From NCBI GenBank assembly GCA_023374045.1, contig CM041778.1:91384978-91448977 (forward strand): a stretch of 64,000 nt of DNA, read 5' to 3'. This DNA comes from Limonium bicolor. Taxonomy: Eukaryota; Streptophyta; Magnoliopsida; Caryophyllales; Plumbaginaceae. The notes under the pieces were generated by a model. That model had not been told where the DNA came from and made no database searches. It was given only the letters and a program-made list of their open reading frames with translations. Below are positions 26,867 to 39,555 of the stretch, one piece after another. Each line of letters opens with the position of its first letter. Position 1 is the stretch's first letter. A program made the position numbers and the translations under genes.

Positions 26867-28439
26867 TAAGTATACAAATCAATATAAATAACGTATTCGA
26901 CTGTTTAGATACTAAGTATACAAATCAATATAAATAAAATATTCGACTGTTTAGATACAGAGTATACTAAAGTTAGTACACAAATCTGTAGATTTAAAGT
27001 ATTTGACTATTTACCAGCTAAGTATACAAAGCGATATAAATAAAGTATTCGATTGTTTATATATAGAGTATACTAGAACAATTATATGAATGTTTATAAA
27101 GTATTCAACTGTTTTTTAATAAGTAAGTATTTGACTGATTTTGTATCAATTAAGTATACGAGTGTTTAGATAATGAGTATACAAATCTTTAGAAATAAGT
27201 ATTCGAATGTTTAGATGCTAAGTATGCAAATCTATAAAAAATGAAGTAATCCACTGTTTTAATACTAAGTGTACGAATCAATATAAATAAAGTATTTGAC
27301 TTTTCAGATATAGAGTATACTAAAGTTAGTATTCAAATCTGAAGAAATGAAGTGTTCGATTGTTTAGCTATTAAGTATACGAATCGATATAAATAATGTT
27401 TAAATGTAAAGTAGATGGATGTTTATATTTTTAGTTTACGAATGTTACTAATTATTTTTGTAATTTTTATTCAACAAATTTTTTTTGTAACAGATGTCTC
27501 AAGAAAATGACCCAAAACCATTTATGTCAACTTGTAAAGGTTCGATTGCCCACCTCATTGACTTGATCCAGAGATTGAAGAGTGAACTATGCGGCTTCTT
27601 ATGAAAGATGCTTTGGAAAAGACTGGGTTCAGCCCATTACTAACGATCCATGACCGTGTTGTCTAAATTTAAGATGTAGTTATGTGCTAATGTCATACTA
27701 TACGACGGGAATAGACTTGTTGATTATTGGAGAAATGAACTAATGTTATGTAAAAAGAATGCAAAGAACGTAAAAAAATGTTCAAGGGGGTGTTAGACAT
27801 GTCATGTAAAACTTTACGATGTTATGTAGTTTGATATCAGCAGAATGTTGTAGTGCTATATGATGGAACAACTGGAACGTATGTGAATGCCAACATCATT
27901 ATTTTTTTGTAAAATGTGGTATATGATGGGAACAACTGGATCGTATGTGAGTAAAAGTTATTTTTTTAACCACGATTATGTTATCTGTATTTAAAATGTT
28001 AACGATCTGATGAACCGAGTTATGTCTTGTCATGGAAGTATACGTAAAACACCTAACTCCGGATGAATCATAAATAAAGTTAATAAAAAATTACTAAATA
28101 TATGTATATAAAGTGTGTAGTAGTATGATATATAGTTCGGTATAATCTAATTCATACAGAGAAATTTTATTGTTTGTAAGAAATAGCTTTCAAAATTGGC
28201 ATTTCAATAGTAGTTGAGTTGGTATTTGAATATAAAGTTGACTGGTATTTCCTTATTATATAAAGTGTTTGTAGCCGAGTATACAGTTCAGTTGTGATCT
28301 AATTTATATAGAGAACTTGTTGGTATTTGAATTCATTATTTATTTACCCGTTGTTATTTAAGCATTAGTTGGGTAAGTATGTGAGTTTGTATTGACTTGG
28401 CATACAAACTGTAATACTACAAAAATACACAATTAAAAA

Positions 28440-29135
28440 CTTAAAATTGCTATGTAGCATCAAATATGAAGAAATAAAAGTATTACTTCCGCTATATTGT
28501 ACAATGTAAGAAAATTAGATTTTAAGTTTTCCAAAACATACACCTGAAATACTTAATTGATATAGAAAGTACTCATAACAGTACATTGAAGCACTAACGT
28601 CTCCTTCAATCATATACCAGATATCACGTGACTATTAAACTCCCCGTAATTATTACTTCTGCTACATTGGAAAACGTAAAAATATTTAAATATGATGAAA
28701 AAATAATGACAAAAGTAACTTTTTAGTTTCTCAAAACAAACACACTTCAAATACCATATCAGTATTATATCAAGTACTCGTATAAGTATATTGAAGCACT
28801 AACGTCTCCTACACTCATATACCATATATCACGTGACTGTTAAGCTACCCACAATTATTACTTCTGTTATATTGGGAAATGTGAACATATTTAAATATAA
28901 TAAAAAAATTATGACAAAAGTAACCTTTTAGTTTCCTAAAACATACACACCTCAAATACCAAATCAGTACTATATCAAATACTCATATAAGTATATTGAA
29001 ACACTAATGACTCCTACACTCATATACCATACATCACGTGACTTTTTAGTTCCCCATAATTATTAGTGCTACTATTTTTTTATTTCCGCAAATATTTAAA
29101 TATAATAAAAAATTTATGAATGAAAAACTTTTTAG
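28440..29135. repeat. Tandem repeat, about 205-bp period, a little over three copies
   Basis: GCACTAACGTCTCCT-type blocks occur at 28591, 28796 and, as ACACTAATGACTCCT, at 29001, exactly 205 bp apart. Each unit also holds ATCACGTGACT and TTTTTAGTTT blocks. Non-coding and AT-rich. Confidence 0.85.
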
Positions 29136-31722
29136 CTTGCCAAAGTATTAATCGTTATCAATCAACCAACTTAACTAATCATTTATAAAAAAATCCATTG
29201 AACCAATCAAATTGAGTCCAGATAAATCTGGATTGTTTGTGAGATCAGGTCTCAAGCCAAGCCCATCGATAGGCTTCTACTAAATATCCAAAATCAATAG
29301 TTAACCGCTTGTAAAATCATTACTAATAGATAGTTTTTAATTTTCAATACCAAGCCCAATAATAGTTTCTATTTTTTAATCAAAAGCCGACGTTGCATAA
29401 AACATAAAAACCAGCAGCTGACGACTTCTAAAAAAACCAATCAATAGATAGTTTCTCAATCCAATAGCACCCCAACAGCTGTCCTAAACAAACCTATTAC
29501 CCATTATTGTTGTACCTTGGGACGTCAAACTAGAGAAGAGCCTGAAATACCCCTAAGGTTTATACATATGATTAAGAAATTAATCATTGAATTATGAAGG
29601 ATAATGAGCCCTAATGGATTAAGGAAAAATGAAACTACGAACATATTTATATAAATAAATATACATAGTTCAAAAAGGTTATTAAACTTTACATAAAATA
29701 TTGGACAAAAGAGGGAATAATTATAAGGAGAAATCAACTAAGAAAGTTGGTGTAACATGTACCATGTCATTACATGAACGAAGATCACAAATATCTTGAG
29801 TGAATAAAAGAACATACTTTATCTAGTCACAATGAATAGTAAAGTATACGGATCACTCAATAACACAAATAAATACACCTTAGGACAAGGTAATCAAATT
29901 GGTTACAATCTAACACATGAAATAAGTCCTAATGTATTACATATAAGTTCATAATATTATAAGGAACCTTATAACATGATTAACCACAAAATGACCAAAA
30001 TAACCCTCCAAAATATCTCTTCTTGGCCAGAATTTTAAGGGGAAATCAAGTCATCAAAACCCATTTTGCTTCCTAAGGAGGGAAAGTGCTTTAAGCCATA
30101 AAAGTCAAACTTGCTTTTCCTACCTTGGTAACTTAAACTACCAACTCCCTTACACTCTCTTTCTCCTCCCAAACTGAAGTAAGTATCTTCATCTTCTCTC
30201 TCACAGTTTTCTTCATTTCCTTGCTGCCATGGAAGAACATTAAGGTGCTAAAACAACACTCCTCCTAAACACTTGATTTTCCTCTTGAATCTTCTTCGTT
30301 TCTTCATCTACAAAGCAAGAGCAACACCAACTCTTTTTCTCCTGGTTAGCCATTAAATCTACACATTTGGAAGCCAAACATCAATGGAGAAAGCCATGGT
30401 GAAGCCTAGCTAGTTCTAACTCACCTTATGGTGAGAAATATGCTTTAAGCTACAAATTTTTTCCTTAATTCATGGAGGTCTGAAAATTCCTTCATTCTAG
30501 CTCATTTTCTTCACCTATTTTCATTTCAAACTCAAGCTTATCAACCTCCATTTTCTGGCCAAAGTTACAAAGGAAATAAGATTAAAGTCAAAGAAGAACT
30601 TTTACCACAAATGTAAGTCTTGAAAACAAGTTCTAAGTGATTTTTCTTCCTCCTTAGCTTTACATCTACAAATATCTAACTATTTACCTTCTTCCGCAGT
30701 CTTGGCCAAAATTTGAAGCCAAGAACTCAATCTTGGAAGTTACAAGGTTAATCTTCCTCCTTAATGCTCATTTTATGCTTTTAACTCTTAGTATATCCTA
30801 TGATCATCTTTGGGTGTCTTAAGACCCTAAATTTGAAACATGGCTGAAAATGAAGCCTAACCAATCTGATGTGTGTTGGTCGAAATTAAAGACGAAAAGG
30901 TGAAAATCAAGAAACAATACTAAGCAAAGGGTAAGCTTTAGATCATATTTATAGAGCTTAAAACCTTCTTAGAACCCTTATATATATATACAAAGATCTC
31001 ATTTATTCTTCATTATAAAGTACGGTTGAAATTTGGAGAGCCTAAACTCACCTTGGACCTTAAGGTTAATATTTAACCATAATGCACATTTTGGTGCTTT
31101 TAAGTTGTCTTGTTGTTGAGTATTGATTATGGCCGTCATTAAGGGATTAAAAATGGGTTAAAATGAACTAATAATGAACCTAAACCTATACTAACTTGTA
31201 TATCATTGTTTATAAATGATTCATGGGTTTAAAGTGTCATTTTGCTAAGTTTAAGTGGTTTTGCGTAAAGAACTAACTTTGGACAGTGTGTATGCTGTTA
31301 TGTCCGAAAATGGACAAGTTATTATTGAAATATTGGAGTATTATAAGTCTATGTTAAGGATTGTATGATAGCCAAAGGTTATTGCTAGTTTTATGAACAT
31401 TTTGGTGGATTTAATACTTTTAAAATCATAAGTTATGTTGGTATTGTGTTAGGTGTTAAAATCTGGTGATAAAGGGCTACTTGGATGATTTAAAACACCT
31501 CAAAAAGTTGGGGGGGGGGGGGAATACCTACAAATTTATGAAGTGTTTAGATAAGGGTTAGAAAGAAAAGTTGACTTAAAGGTGGTTAGGAGTTAATTGG
31601 ATGATTTAGCAATCATATGACTAAAAGAATATTTGGGGAATTGTAAATAGACTACATTTGGAGTGGTAAACATTGATATACCCGAAAGTTGGAGTTGGTT
31701 TAGATTATGAATAAAAAATGTA

Positions 31723-31960
31723 CTACCTTCGTCCCTTATTGACCTTCGTGCTTGCTTTTTGGCATGTTTTTCCATATCAATATTAAACATATAAGATAAG
31801 TTAATTTTATAAAACAAATTTTTACAACATATAGTTTTTCATATAAGGATTTCACTGCAAAAATTAGATTTATAAAATTATGTTATCTTACATGTTAAAT
31901 ACTGAAGTCAAACAACATGTCCAAATATTAAATGAGAAGGTCAAATAGGGACGGAGGGAG
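31723..31960. mobile_element. Stowaway-type MITE, 238 bp, second copy
   Basis: The left end CTACCTTCGTCCCTTATTGA pairs with the right end AATAGGGACGGAGGGAG, with TA flanks at 31721-31722 and 31961-31962. The interior aligns with the copy at 17584-17821 (shared AACATATAAGATAA and TTTATAAAATTATNTTATCTTA blocks). Its length is identical to the first copy. Confidence 0.93.
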
Positions 31961-32204
31961 TAAGTTTCAATAAAGTTAGAGAGTAAATTGTAAACCTTGG
32001 AAAAACTTGAGAGCCCAAACTATAATTTTGGGAAAATTAGGTGTATACAGTTTAATACGGTCAAACCTAGATGTGACTAGGTTGTTTACCAAGTAAGAGA
32101 GAGAAAAGGTTGAAAATTGAATCAAAAAAGGAGTTATGAAGAATTTGTAAAGATTGGAAAGTTGTGGGGTCAATTCATAAATATGAGAAAGATTAGGGTG
32201 AAAA

Positions 32205-32385
32205 TCATAATATGTCAGTGGGGGTCTGTTCGGCTATTATAAAGAATTTGGGTTGAAACTTTGAATATAATTAATATGTCAGTGGGGGTTTGTTCGGCTA
32301 TTATAAAGAATTTGGGTTGAAACTTTGAAAATCATAATATGTCAGTGGGGGTCTGTTCGGCTATTATAATATGTCAGTGAGAAGT
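32205..32385. repeat. Tandem repeat, 63-64-bp period, nearly three copies
   Basis: TATGTCAGTGGGGGT starts at 32211, 32275 and 32338. Copies one and two are nearly identical and copy three is truncated after CGGCTATTATAA. It lies inside the presumed RT-2 LTR. Confidence 0.85.
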
Positions 32386-34679
32386 TAGAATGATAAGATA
32401 TGTGAATTTGGGATGGGATTGTAAGATTGGAAAATATTTGGTGGGAAAAGTGTAATATGGGATAATTATGGGGTATAGGCGAGAATTGGGAGTAATTTTG
32501 GTATAAGGATAAGAATCATATTATATAACATTAAGCATAAGGTCTTTACGTTAGTGTATGAAAGTTGGTGCAATTAAGGAATTATATAATTCATATGAAT
32601 TAATATGAATTACTTGGGATGTTGTGGAATCATATACTAAGGTGGGAATTATATAAATCAAGAGTGAAGATTGGTATATGATTGATGATTATAAAGTGTT
32701 ACATTAAGTGAAGGAACTTAATGTAAATGTTTAAGGCTGATTGGAATAAAAATATTGTTAAAGTTGGAGAACTTTTATAATTTAAGGAGTTTATGTGGAG
32801 TATAAATTAAATTAGGAGTTATACACTAAGGTATTGGAGTCTAATTATGAAAGAGGATGATTAGGAATTAAACCTAAGTCATTAACGTAATATGGGAAGT
32901 TATATAACCATTACATATATGGTTAGGAGTTTGGATTAATTAAAATGTTATTAAACCAAGAATGAACTTAAGCTCATGAAATATATATAACAATGTTGAC
33001 CTTAACCATGTTGACCAAACTAATGGATTGACTACATTGACCGAGTAAACTAAGTTGACCAAGAGGGTCAAGTTGACCAACTCACTAAACTAGATGAGAA
33101 TTTAATGGCTTAAGGCCATTAACATCTAAGGTCAATTACATTAACACCATATAGTAATATAATCTATATGAGTGTGTATATATACATATATATATACCTA
33201 TGATCAAAAGAAATAAATGAAGTGAAGGCTTAATCCTAAACTTGTACAAAAATACAACGTTGTTAGTCACTAACATAATTAGAGGGTTAAATAACTAATC
33301 CTGAACTTGTATACGTTAAACAAAAACCCGAACAATAACGAGTGGCAAATACCGGGGTTAATTACAAGGGATTAGTAGTTATAAAAGAAACCGGGATGGT
33401 TTAGTGAATTACCATAAATTAATACTTAGCGTCATATTCCAGAGCTAAGTGAAATAGAGGACATGCGCATGATTCCAAGCTAGTATCTCATACATCAGTG
33501 TACGGTATGTTGTTGTCTGATCCGATTGTTCTCGTGGATTACCTTGGGTTTGGATATGTGTGAATTGACTGATAAGATGATATGATTGATGCATGTTTAA
33601 TATGATTTGTGGTGCCTAATGAATTCTTTCTCGAGATATCTTGCATTATTAATTGTTCATGATCATTACTCGAACTAAGGCAAATACGGAAGGTATATCT
33701 TGAATTAAGGTATAAGCAGTGATAATAAAATATCACGAATGAAAGGTGTAACACCCCCGAACAAACATCCAGTAGTACAACAAGCTCCTAGCCTTAATAC
33801 AAAACAACTATGCAGCGGATTCTCAACATCATCCGGGTGTCACAGACGCCAACCACCCGCGTGGTTGACAGACCACGTTACCAACACCAAGTTACGGTCT
33901 GCATGACTGGAAACAGCTCTCCACCAAAACTCATATACAATACAAGATACAATTCCAAAAACCAAGTGTCTACAATACAGTTACTAAATCATAAACTGAA
34001 AAGTACAACCCGGGTTTAGTAACAACCCATACACTAACATGCTATTCCAAACTTAGAAGTCCTGCCCAAATAGACTACCCCCATGGTAGCCATCCCGCCT
34101 ACGCTCCGTTCGTCCGGCATAATACCTGTAAAAATTTGGTTTGGGAAGGACTCAGCAAACTACGCTGAGTATGAACGTGTGTAGCCCGCATGTTACCGGG
34201 CCACACGACTACTTGGTCGAATATTATTAAGTCAATTTACATGCTATAATAAAGCAGTAAAACACACCACAGTACATCATAGTATCATACACACTTAAAG
34301 GTAGTAACACATTAGCAACAACAACCAAGCACAACGAGCTGCTAGTATCACAACAGCAATCATGTACATAATAAAAGTGTGCATAGGTATGTAATACCCA
34401 TGATCCTCACTATGGGATCGGACGAGCGTTGTGTGTTTTCATTTCTTTTCTCTTGTTCCCATAATGTGTATTTTCTTTCTCTTTTTTTGCACCAGGTCGG
34501 GGGTATAGTTTAGATCCCGTGACCATATCATGTAGGTGCCAATCTTTCCTTGTTTCTTAAATGATTACTTGTGAATTCTCTTATCACCACAATTTGGAGA
34601 ACGTCTTGTCCATAGCTAATCTTCCATTCCCGGATAGCTCTTTCTCTCTCTGTTGTTTTAAATGTTACTGGCCACCGCC

Positions 34680-35036
34680 CCGGATACTAAGGGTCCGTCT
34701 CCCTATTCCTTTTCCATGTTACTAGCCTCTGCTCCGGATACAAAGGGTCCGTCTCCCTATGCCTTTTAATGCTCTGGTCTCTACCCCGGATACAAAGGGT
34801 CCGTCTCCCTATTCCTTCTCAATGTTACTAGCCTCTGCTCCGGATACAAAGGGTCCGTCTCCCTATTCCTTCTCAATGTTCTGGTCTCTACCCCGGATAC
34901 AAAGGGTCCGTCTCCCTATTCCTTTTAATCTTATTGGTCTCTACCCCGGATACAAAGGGTCCGTCTCCCTATTCCCTTCTTAGGTTATTGGTCTCTACCC
35001 CGGATACAAAGGGTCCGTCTCCCTATTCCTTCTCAA
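34680..35036. repeat. Seven tandem copies of a 52-54-bp repeat in the RT-3 LTR
   Basis: GGATACAAAGGGTCCGTCTC-type cores begin at 34682, 34736, 34788, 34842, 34895, 34948 and 35002. The same array resumes in the other LTR (43770-44065), where RT-4 inserted. The 74-75-codon frames across it are a by-product of the repetition. Confidence 0.92.
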
Positions 35037-35375
35037 GGTATCGGCTTATCATTATCTTTGATAATTCGACACCATAGTGGGTGTCTTTAGAGGCCCCTAT
35101 AGTTAAGAGGAGTTTTCCTTTTTTGTAGTTCCTTTTGGTTTGTTTACGAAGTTCGTTGTGTTTCATCTCAAGGGTTCATCAACGAGAAGGGACTACACTA
35201 CTGTGTGCGCGCAAACAATATGCACAATAATAGCAAGCAGGTAAGCAAGGAAGATAATCAATCCATTCACATGCCTTACACAAGCTCACAACAGACAAAC
35301 AAGCATGATAAAACAAACATCCGTTTTCATGCATTAGTCTTGTGGTCATACACAAACAAGGCACACAGCACACAA

Positions 35376-35390
35376 GCCGTGTAACACGGC
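35376..35390. repeat. 15-base palindrome conserved in both giant LTR families
   Basis: GCCGTGTAACACGGC here corresponds to GCCGTGTTACACGGC at 56908-56922 in RT-5 (opposite orientation). The arms are 7 bp and perfect. It could be an RNA hairpin or a dyad binding site. Confidence 0.7.
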
Positions 35391-36040
35391 AACATACGAA
35401 CCACACATGTCTATACCTGGTTCAGAAGCCAGAGTTGTCTCACACACACGGGGTCCTGGTTGGCATTCGTTATGGCCCTAACGTTAATTAAGACAACATA
35501 TCAGTTTATGATTTCATGTGACGATCATCGTGAACGTTTTCTAGTTTTTCACATCTTATCGGGTATTGTTCCCTAGGTGAGTCTTGAAAAGTTTGGTTTA
35601 TATTAACTCTTGGAAGCTTCCTAAGTATTAACCTTAGGCTTGATGTAACTCCTAGGACATTTACCACGTCGTTTTGCATGCTAACTTAGTCATTTCCTCT
35701 AGTTATTCTTTAAAGTATTATAAGCACCAACATGTAACAAGTTTAACTCTGGTGGTTTTAATCCCCTAAGATGTATCCCTTCCTTGACTAAATGGTTATG
35801 TTCTCATCTCATTATCAACACAAAGAACTCCTCAAATACTACCGAAACTCACTTATACCGAAACTCAAAGGTTTCCAAACTGAAATAAAGTCCTTATATC
35901 TAACCTTATCTTATCACCCTTTTAATGTACGTAACCGGGTCTAAACTTCACAAGATGTTCCATAAGTTTAGTTAATTGTATTAGGAGGGTTTTGGGTTCA
36001 TCATCAATATAACATCACACCCATAACACCCATGTAAACC

Positions 36041-38560
36041 AGTTGTATAGAAGTCACAACTTTACCGAAACTGAAACAACATCCGTAAATTACACTTTCA
36101 CTCCTTTTTTTTTGTTCATTAATGGGTTCCTAACTCCACTCAATTTTTTTTTATTTACAGTTCCACCTAGGTGCATTAGCTAGGTCTTGAGTTTATTATC
36201 AAGCCCATACAACACTCCTAACACAGTTGTACAGAGACCACAAATTTCTAGAAAAACTGAAACATCAATTTGTGCATACATCCATTTTAACTTCTATTTT
36301 AATGCATTAAATTGATTTCTAATTTCTCCCAAAGTGTTTACACTCTTAGGTGGATACATTAACAATGATTTAGGTTGCTTATTAACTCCACGCAATACTC
36401 TTAACACATCTGCAACTCACTCATACAGAGACAGCAATTTTCAGAAATCAGGAACACCCACTTCATGTATATTCCCATTCAGTTTTCTTTTTCTTCTAAG
36501 ATGCGTTAGCTGTTTTCTGCCCCTTTTTTTTCCAAATTGCTTACTCTCTTAGATAGATGTATTGGTAGGGTTGTAAGTCCATTTTCAGACCAAATCAGCA
36601 CACTCAATACTTCTGCACTCAACTATACAGAAGCAGCCCACTAATAACATTCTGAAAAGAAACAGAACTGGTGCAAATTTTTTTGTTCTTCTGTCGGCTT
36701 GTTGACTGATGTCTAGGATTCCAAATGGGTATGCCCACCTAGTTGAGTGTATTAGTAATGTTTTAGATCCCTTGTAAAGCCACTACAACTTCTTTACTCC
36801 TTTGAAAATCGTTTATACAGAGAACAACATCTTCGAAAACTGAAACACCAACCTGAAGCCTTCTTCTGTATCTTTCTTTTTGTCTACCTATCTGACTTCT
36901 AATCTATCCCCAAAATACCCACGTACTTAGTTAAGTGTTTTATCCTGGCTTTACCCTCAAAACAGACCCAATGCAATAAGGTAAAGCTACTGAAAAGTCC
37001 TCCAAACTGAATCGAATAAAACATGTGAAACTAACCCATGTGCTGATATAATTTTCTCTCTTGACTCTCTTTTCTGTTCTGTAATTTGATTTCGCGTTTT
37101 CCCTAGATTACCTAGCCCTTTTAGTTAGGGGCTTGAGTAAGGTTTTTTTTTTTGTTAAACTAAAAGAAACAACCTAACACACCCTGATAATCCCACAGGG
37201 GTTCTTTTATGCAGAAACTGATGGAAATGCAAGAACAGACAAACTGCAAAACTGATAATCTGATGCATGATTTCCTTTCTGTTGTTTTTTTGTTTTTGCT
37301 ATACAACCTGACTTCAATTCCCCTCAGAGTTCTTACCCCACTAGTTAGATGTATTAGGTGGGTTTTAGGTTCATTAACCACTCATTGAAATCCTTATAAA
37401 CTCTCTGTAATAGGGTTATACAGAGGGCACAAGTTTCAGGAGAAACTGAAAGTCAGAAACTGGAACAGGAGGCTTGACTAATGCACTTATTTTTCTTATT
37501 CTCATAAGTTGCTAACTGTTTTTTTTTGTACTCTTAGTCTCATGTTTTAGTAACCTCTTAGATCTGTCATTAAGTTGCTACGGCTTCTAGGTTACTTCCA
37601 GAAGCTAATACACAACAGCATGTAAACATTTCAGGAGCTGAGAACTAACAGAAATTGATATCTTTTCCTTCTTCTGTTTTTTTTTTCTCTTTCATTCCTT
37701 AATCTGGTTTCAGATTTTCCCCACGTTGCTTACCCCTAGATTGTCCAGTTATTTAGGTTAGTGTTGAGTCCAGGTCTCAATCCCATAACAGACCCTAAAC
37801 AAGGCTGTTATTCCTGCTGAAACGTATTATACAGAAACAAGAGATTCAGCACTGAAGTTTACTCTTGTATTCTTCTACTTCTTTCTTCTCTTTCATTTCT
37901 CCCAAATTGTTTAGCCTCTTGTTATGTGTTTTAATATGGTTCGAACCACCAAACAACCCAAAACTACTTTGTTGATGTTACTGATATGCCCTACTAGAAT
38001 CCCTTACTACAGGAACGGATAAAACTGAAAGACAGAAACTGAAAATATGAATAGCTGCATTCCTTTTCTATTAGTTTCTTTCTGTTCACGAATTTAACTT
38101 ACAATCTTCCCTCAACCTGGTTTACTACCTAGCTAAGTGTATTACCAGGATTTTAAATTCAGACAGACCCAAGCCACATAGGGAACATTCCTGAAAACTC
38201 TTTGCACAGGAGACAGAAAACTGTACAACCGAAATCATGAGACTGATAGTTATTTATTTTCCTTTCTCTTCTTTTTTTAAGTACTCACACGTTTATAACC
38301 TTAGTCAAGTGCATTTGTGATGTTGTAACTATTTTTAAACCACTACACACTCACGATACCCCTGTGACTCAGTTATACAGAGACTGAAATCATCAAAACT
38401 GGAAACATGATCTGGTTTAATCTTCTTCCCTTAATGCATCAGATTGGGATCTTGTTCCTTTTTAATCCCCCCCAAGGTGCTTATGACTTAGTTAGGGATA
38501 TCAGTAATGTACTAGTTGTAGTTAAGTTCACAAGTAAATCTACACAGAAAAACAGACTTT
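36041..38560. repeat. Degenerate tandem array, roughly 190-bp units, in the RT-3 LTR
   Basis: A recurring TATACAGAGA...ACTGAAAC block appears near 36041, 36226, 36421, 36622, 36811, 36985, 37205, 37411, 37600, 37825, 38005, 38198, 38371 and 38535. Each is followed by a pyrimidine-rich stretch (runs of TTTTCTTT) and a C/T-rich CTTAGNTAGGTG-type block. Units are too diverged to notice at first glance but spacing stays between about 165 and 225 bp. The array adds about 2.5 kb and largely explains the size of this LTR. Confidence 0.7.
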
Positions 38561-39481
38561 AATGAACCCAAAATACTCAGTAGTTGAACTTGGTAGTTTG
38601 GCTTTGTTTTCGGATTTTGGTTTCAGGTTAAAGTTAGCTCACCAGTTGAGTGTCTTGTCGGTTGCCCTTCGACTAACCCTTTGGTGCCAATAAGACTTCA
38701 ACTCCTTGGTCACTCGACAACGGCTGAGAAAGTTTTCTCAAGTGATTAGGCTGGTTAAATCAGATAACAGATCATGGAAAGGAAGAAACTGATAAGAGCT
38801 TACCTGGTTGTGTGTTTTGTTTTGGTACAGGAATGAGCTAGCAAGTATGGGATCGTGATGCACTCTTCATGAGTTACAAATTCCGGCGGAGTCAAGCAAC
38901 GCTTGAGGAGGAAACAAGTTAAGCAATTAGAGAATCCCGACATGAGAGCAGGAGAATAAATACCGACTGAAACTGCATGTTTGGATTCTCGGCAAAAACC
39001 AACAGAGGGAGTGTATTTGTTTCTGTCTTTACCTGCTGGTTCCTGGGCTACAATGCTCCAGATTTATTTATTCTTCTCAGGGCTCAACTTCAGATCGACA
39101 GACAGGAAGGGAAAAAAACAGGAGGATTTGGAGTTCACTCCACGTATGGGAACAGCAGAACTCCTGGGCTGTTACAGGCTTGAGCATGCGGTAGGGAGGT
39201 GAAAGACTGAACATAGGTATTAATCAGAGGGAGTTAATGCCTTCTGTTTTCAAGACAATGGCGTTGAAGAAATACCACCTCTGGTGCGTGAGAGTTTGTA
39301 GCAGCGACCACTTTGAGGTCAGGTGGGAGACAAGAGTTTAAGGAGTAAATACGTGGAGGGAACTCAAGTTACTAGGCAGTGGCGTGGGGTGATTCTCAGG
39401 TCTGTTTATTTTTTTGTTTTAGTTGTAGTTACAATAGTAGTCATGATACTAGTTCAATTAAGTTGGCATTCCCTACTGAAT

Positions 39482-39555
39482 TCGAGCATAGCTCAACCGG
39501 TTAAGGCATTCGGGAAGGTACGAGAGGTTTCGGGTTCGAATCCCGACAGGAGCAT
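39482..39555 (+). other. tRNA-like sequence with A and B boxes, antisense within the RT-3 LTR
   Basis: TAGCTCAACCGG (39489-39500) fits the RNA polymerase III A-box consensus and GGTTCGAATCC (39533-39543) is a perfect B box. The T arm (TCGGG/CCCGA around TTCGAAT) folds properly. The acceptor strands do not pair and the anticodon arm is poor, so it is not a functional tRNA gene by inspection. A run of nine T follows (about 39565). It sits about 380-450 bp into the LTR, antisense to the element. RT-5 carries the counterpart in both LTRs. Confidence 0.7.

Larger units (their letters stand above)
25545..27440. repeat. Degenerate 46-bp minisatellite, interrupted by two MITEs
   Basis: The repeating pattern is AAGTATTCGACTGTTTAGAT followed by a TAAGTATACAAATC-type half and an AATAAA-rich spacer. 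In the best-preserved part, successive ATTCGACTG starts are 46 bp apart (26895 and 26941). The array is split by the hAT MITE (25869-26457) and by a second MITE-like insert (about 26581-26866). Both insertions postdate the array. Confidence 0.8.
25459..27604 (+). pseudogene. Possible truncated gene fragment with a 2-kb intron-like gap (weak)
   Basis: A short open frame starting ATGGACTTCGTTCAG (25459) ends at a TAG just before a good donor (ACG/GTAAGTTT at about 25510). At 27494, TTTTTTGTAACAG is followed by ATGTCTCAAG, opening a 36-codon frame that ends in TGA at 27604. This piece has a STCKGSIAHLIDLIQRLK stretch, faintly like the start of an uncharacterised plant domain often carried by Mutator-like elements. 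The intervening 2 kb is minisatellite plus a hAT MITE. I cannot show that this is or was a real gene. Confidence 0.25.
29543..33746 (+). mobile_element. RT-2: LTR start of an older element, cut by RT-3 (probable)
   Basis: TGAAATACCCCT at 29543 matches the LTR 5' terminus of RT-4 and RT-5. The following 4.2 kb is non-coding, like the other long LTRs here, and stops at the RT-3 insertion (33747). It contains a Stowaway MITE, a 13-base G run (31510-31522) and a tandem repeat at 32205-32385. No LTR end, primer site or second LTR is visible; the remainder should lie beyond the nest, outside the window. The call rests mainly on the terminal sequence. Confidence 0.45.

Noticed and set aside
29215..29495. 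Second copy of the MITE at 26581-26866, inverted
   Set aside because: The right part is related, but no left terminus or target duplication could be found, so only the similarity is noted.
31510..31522. G-quadruplex or sequencing gap at a 13-base G run
   Set aside because: A plain homopolymer; nothing around it supports a specific function or an assembly break.
34759..34983. Repeat-containing open frame in the RT-3 LTR (also at 43857-44084)
   Set aside because: Translation of the 53-bp tandem repeat; the copy at 43857 runs into the RT-4 LTR.
39482..39555. Functional tRNA gene
   Set aside because: A and B boxes and T arm are good, but acceptor strands do not pair and the anticodon arm is poor; described as tRNA-like instead.
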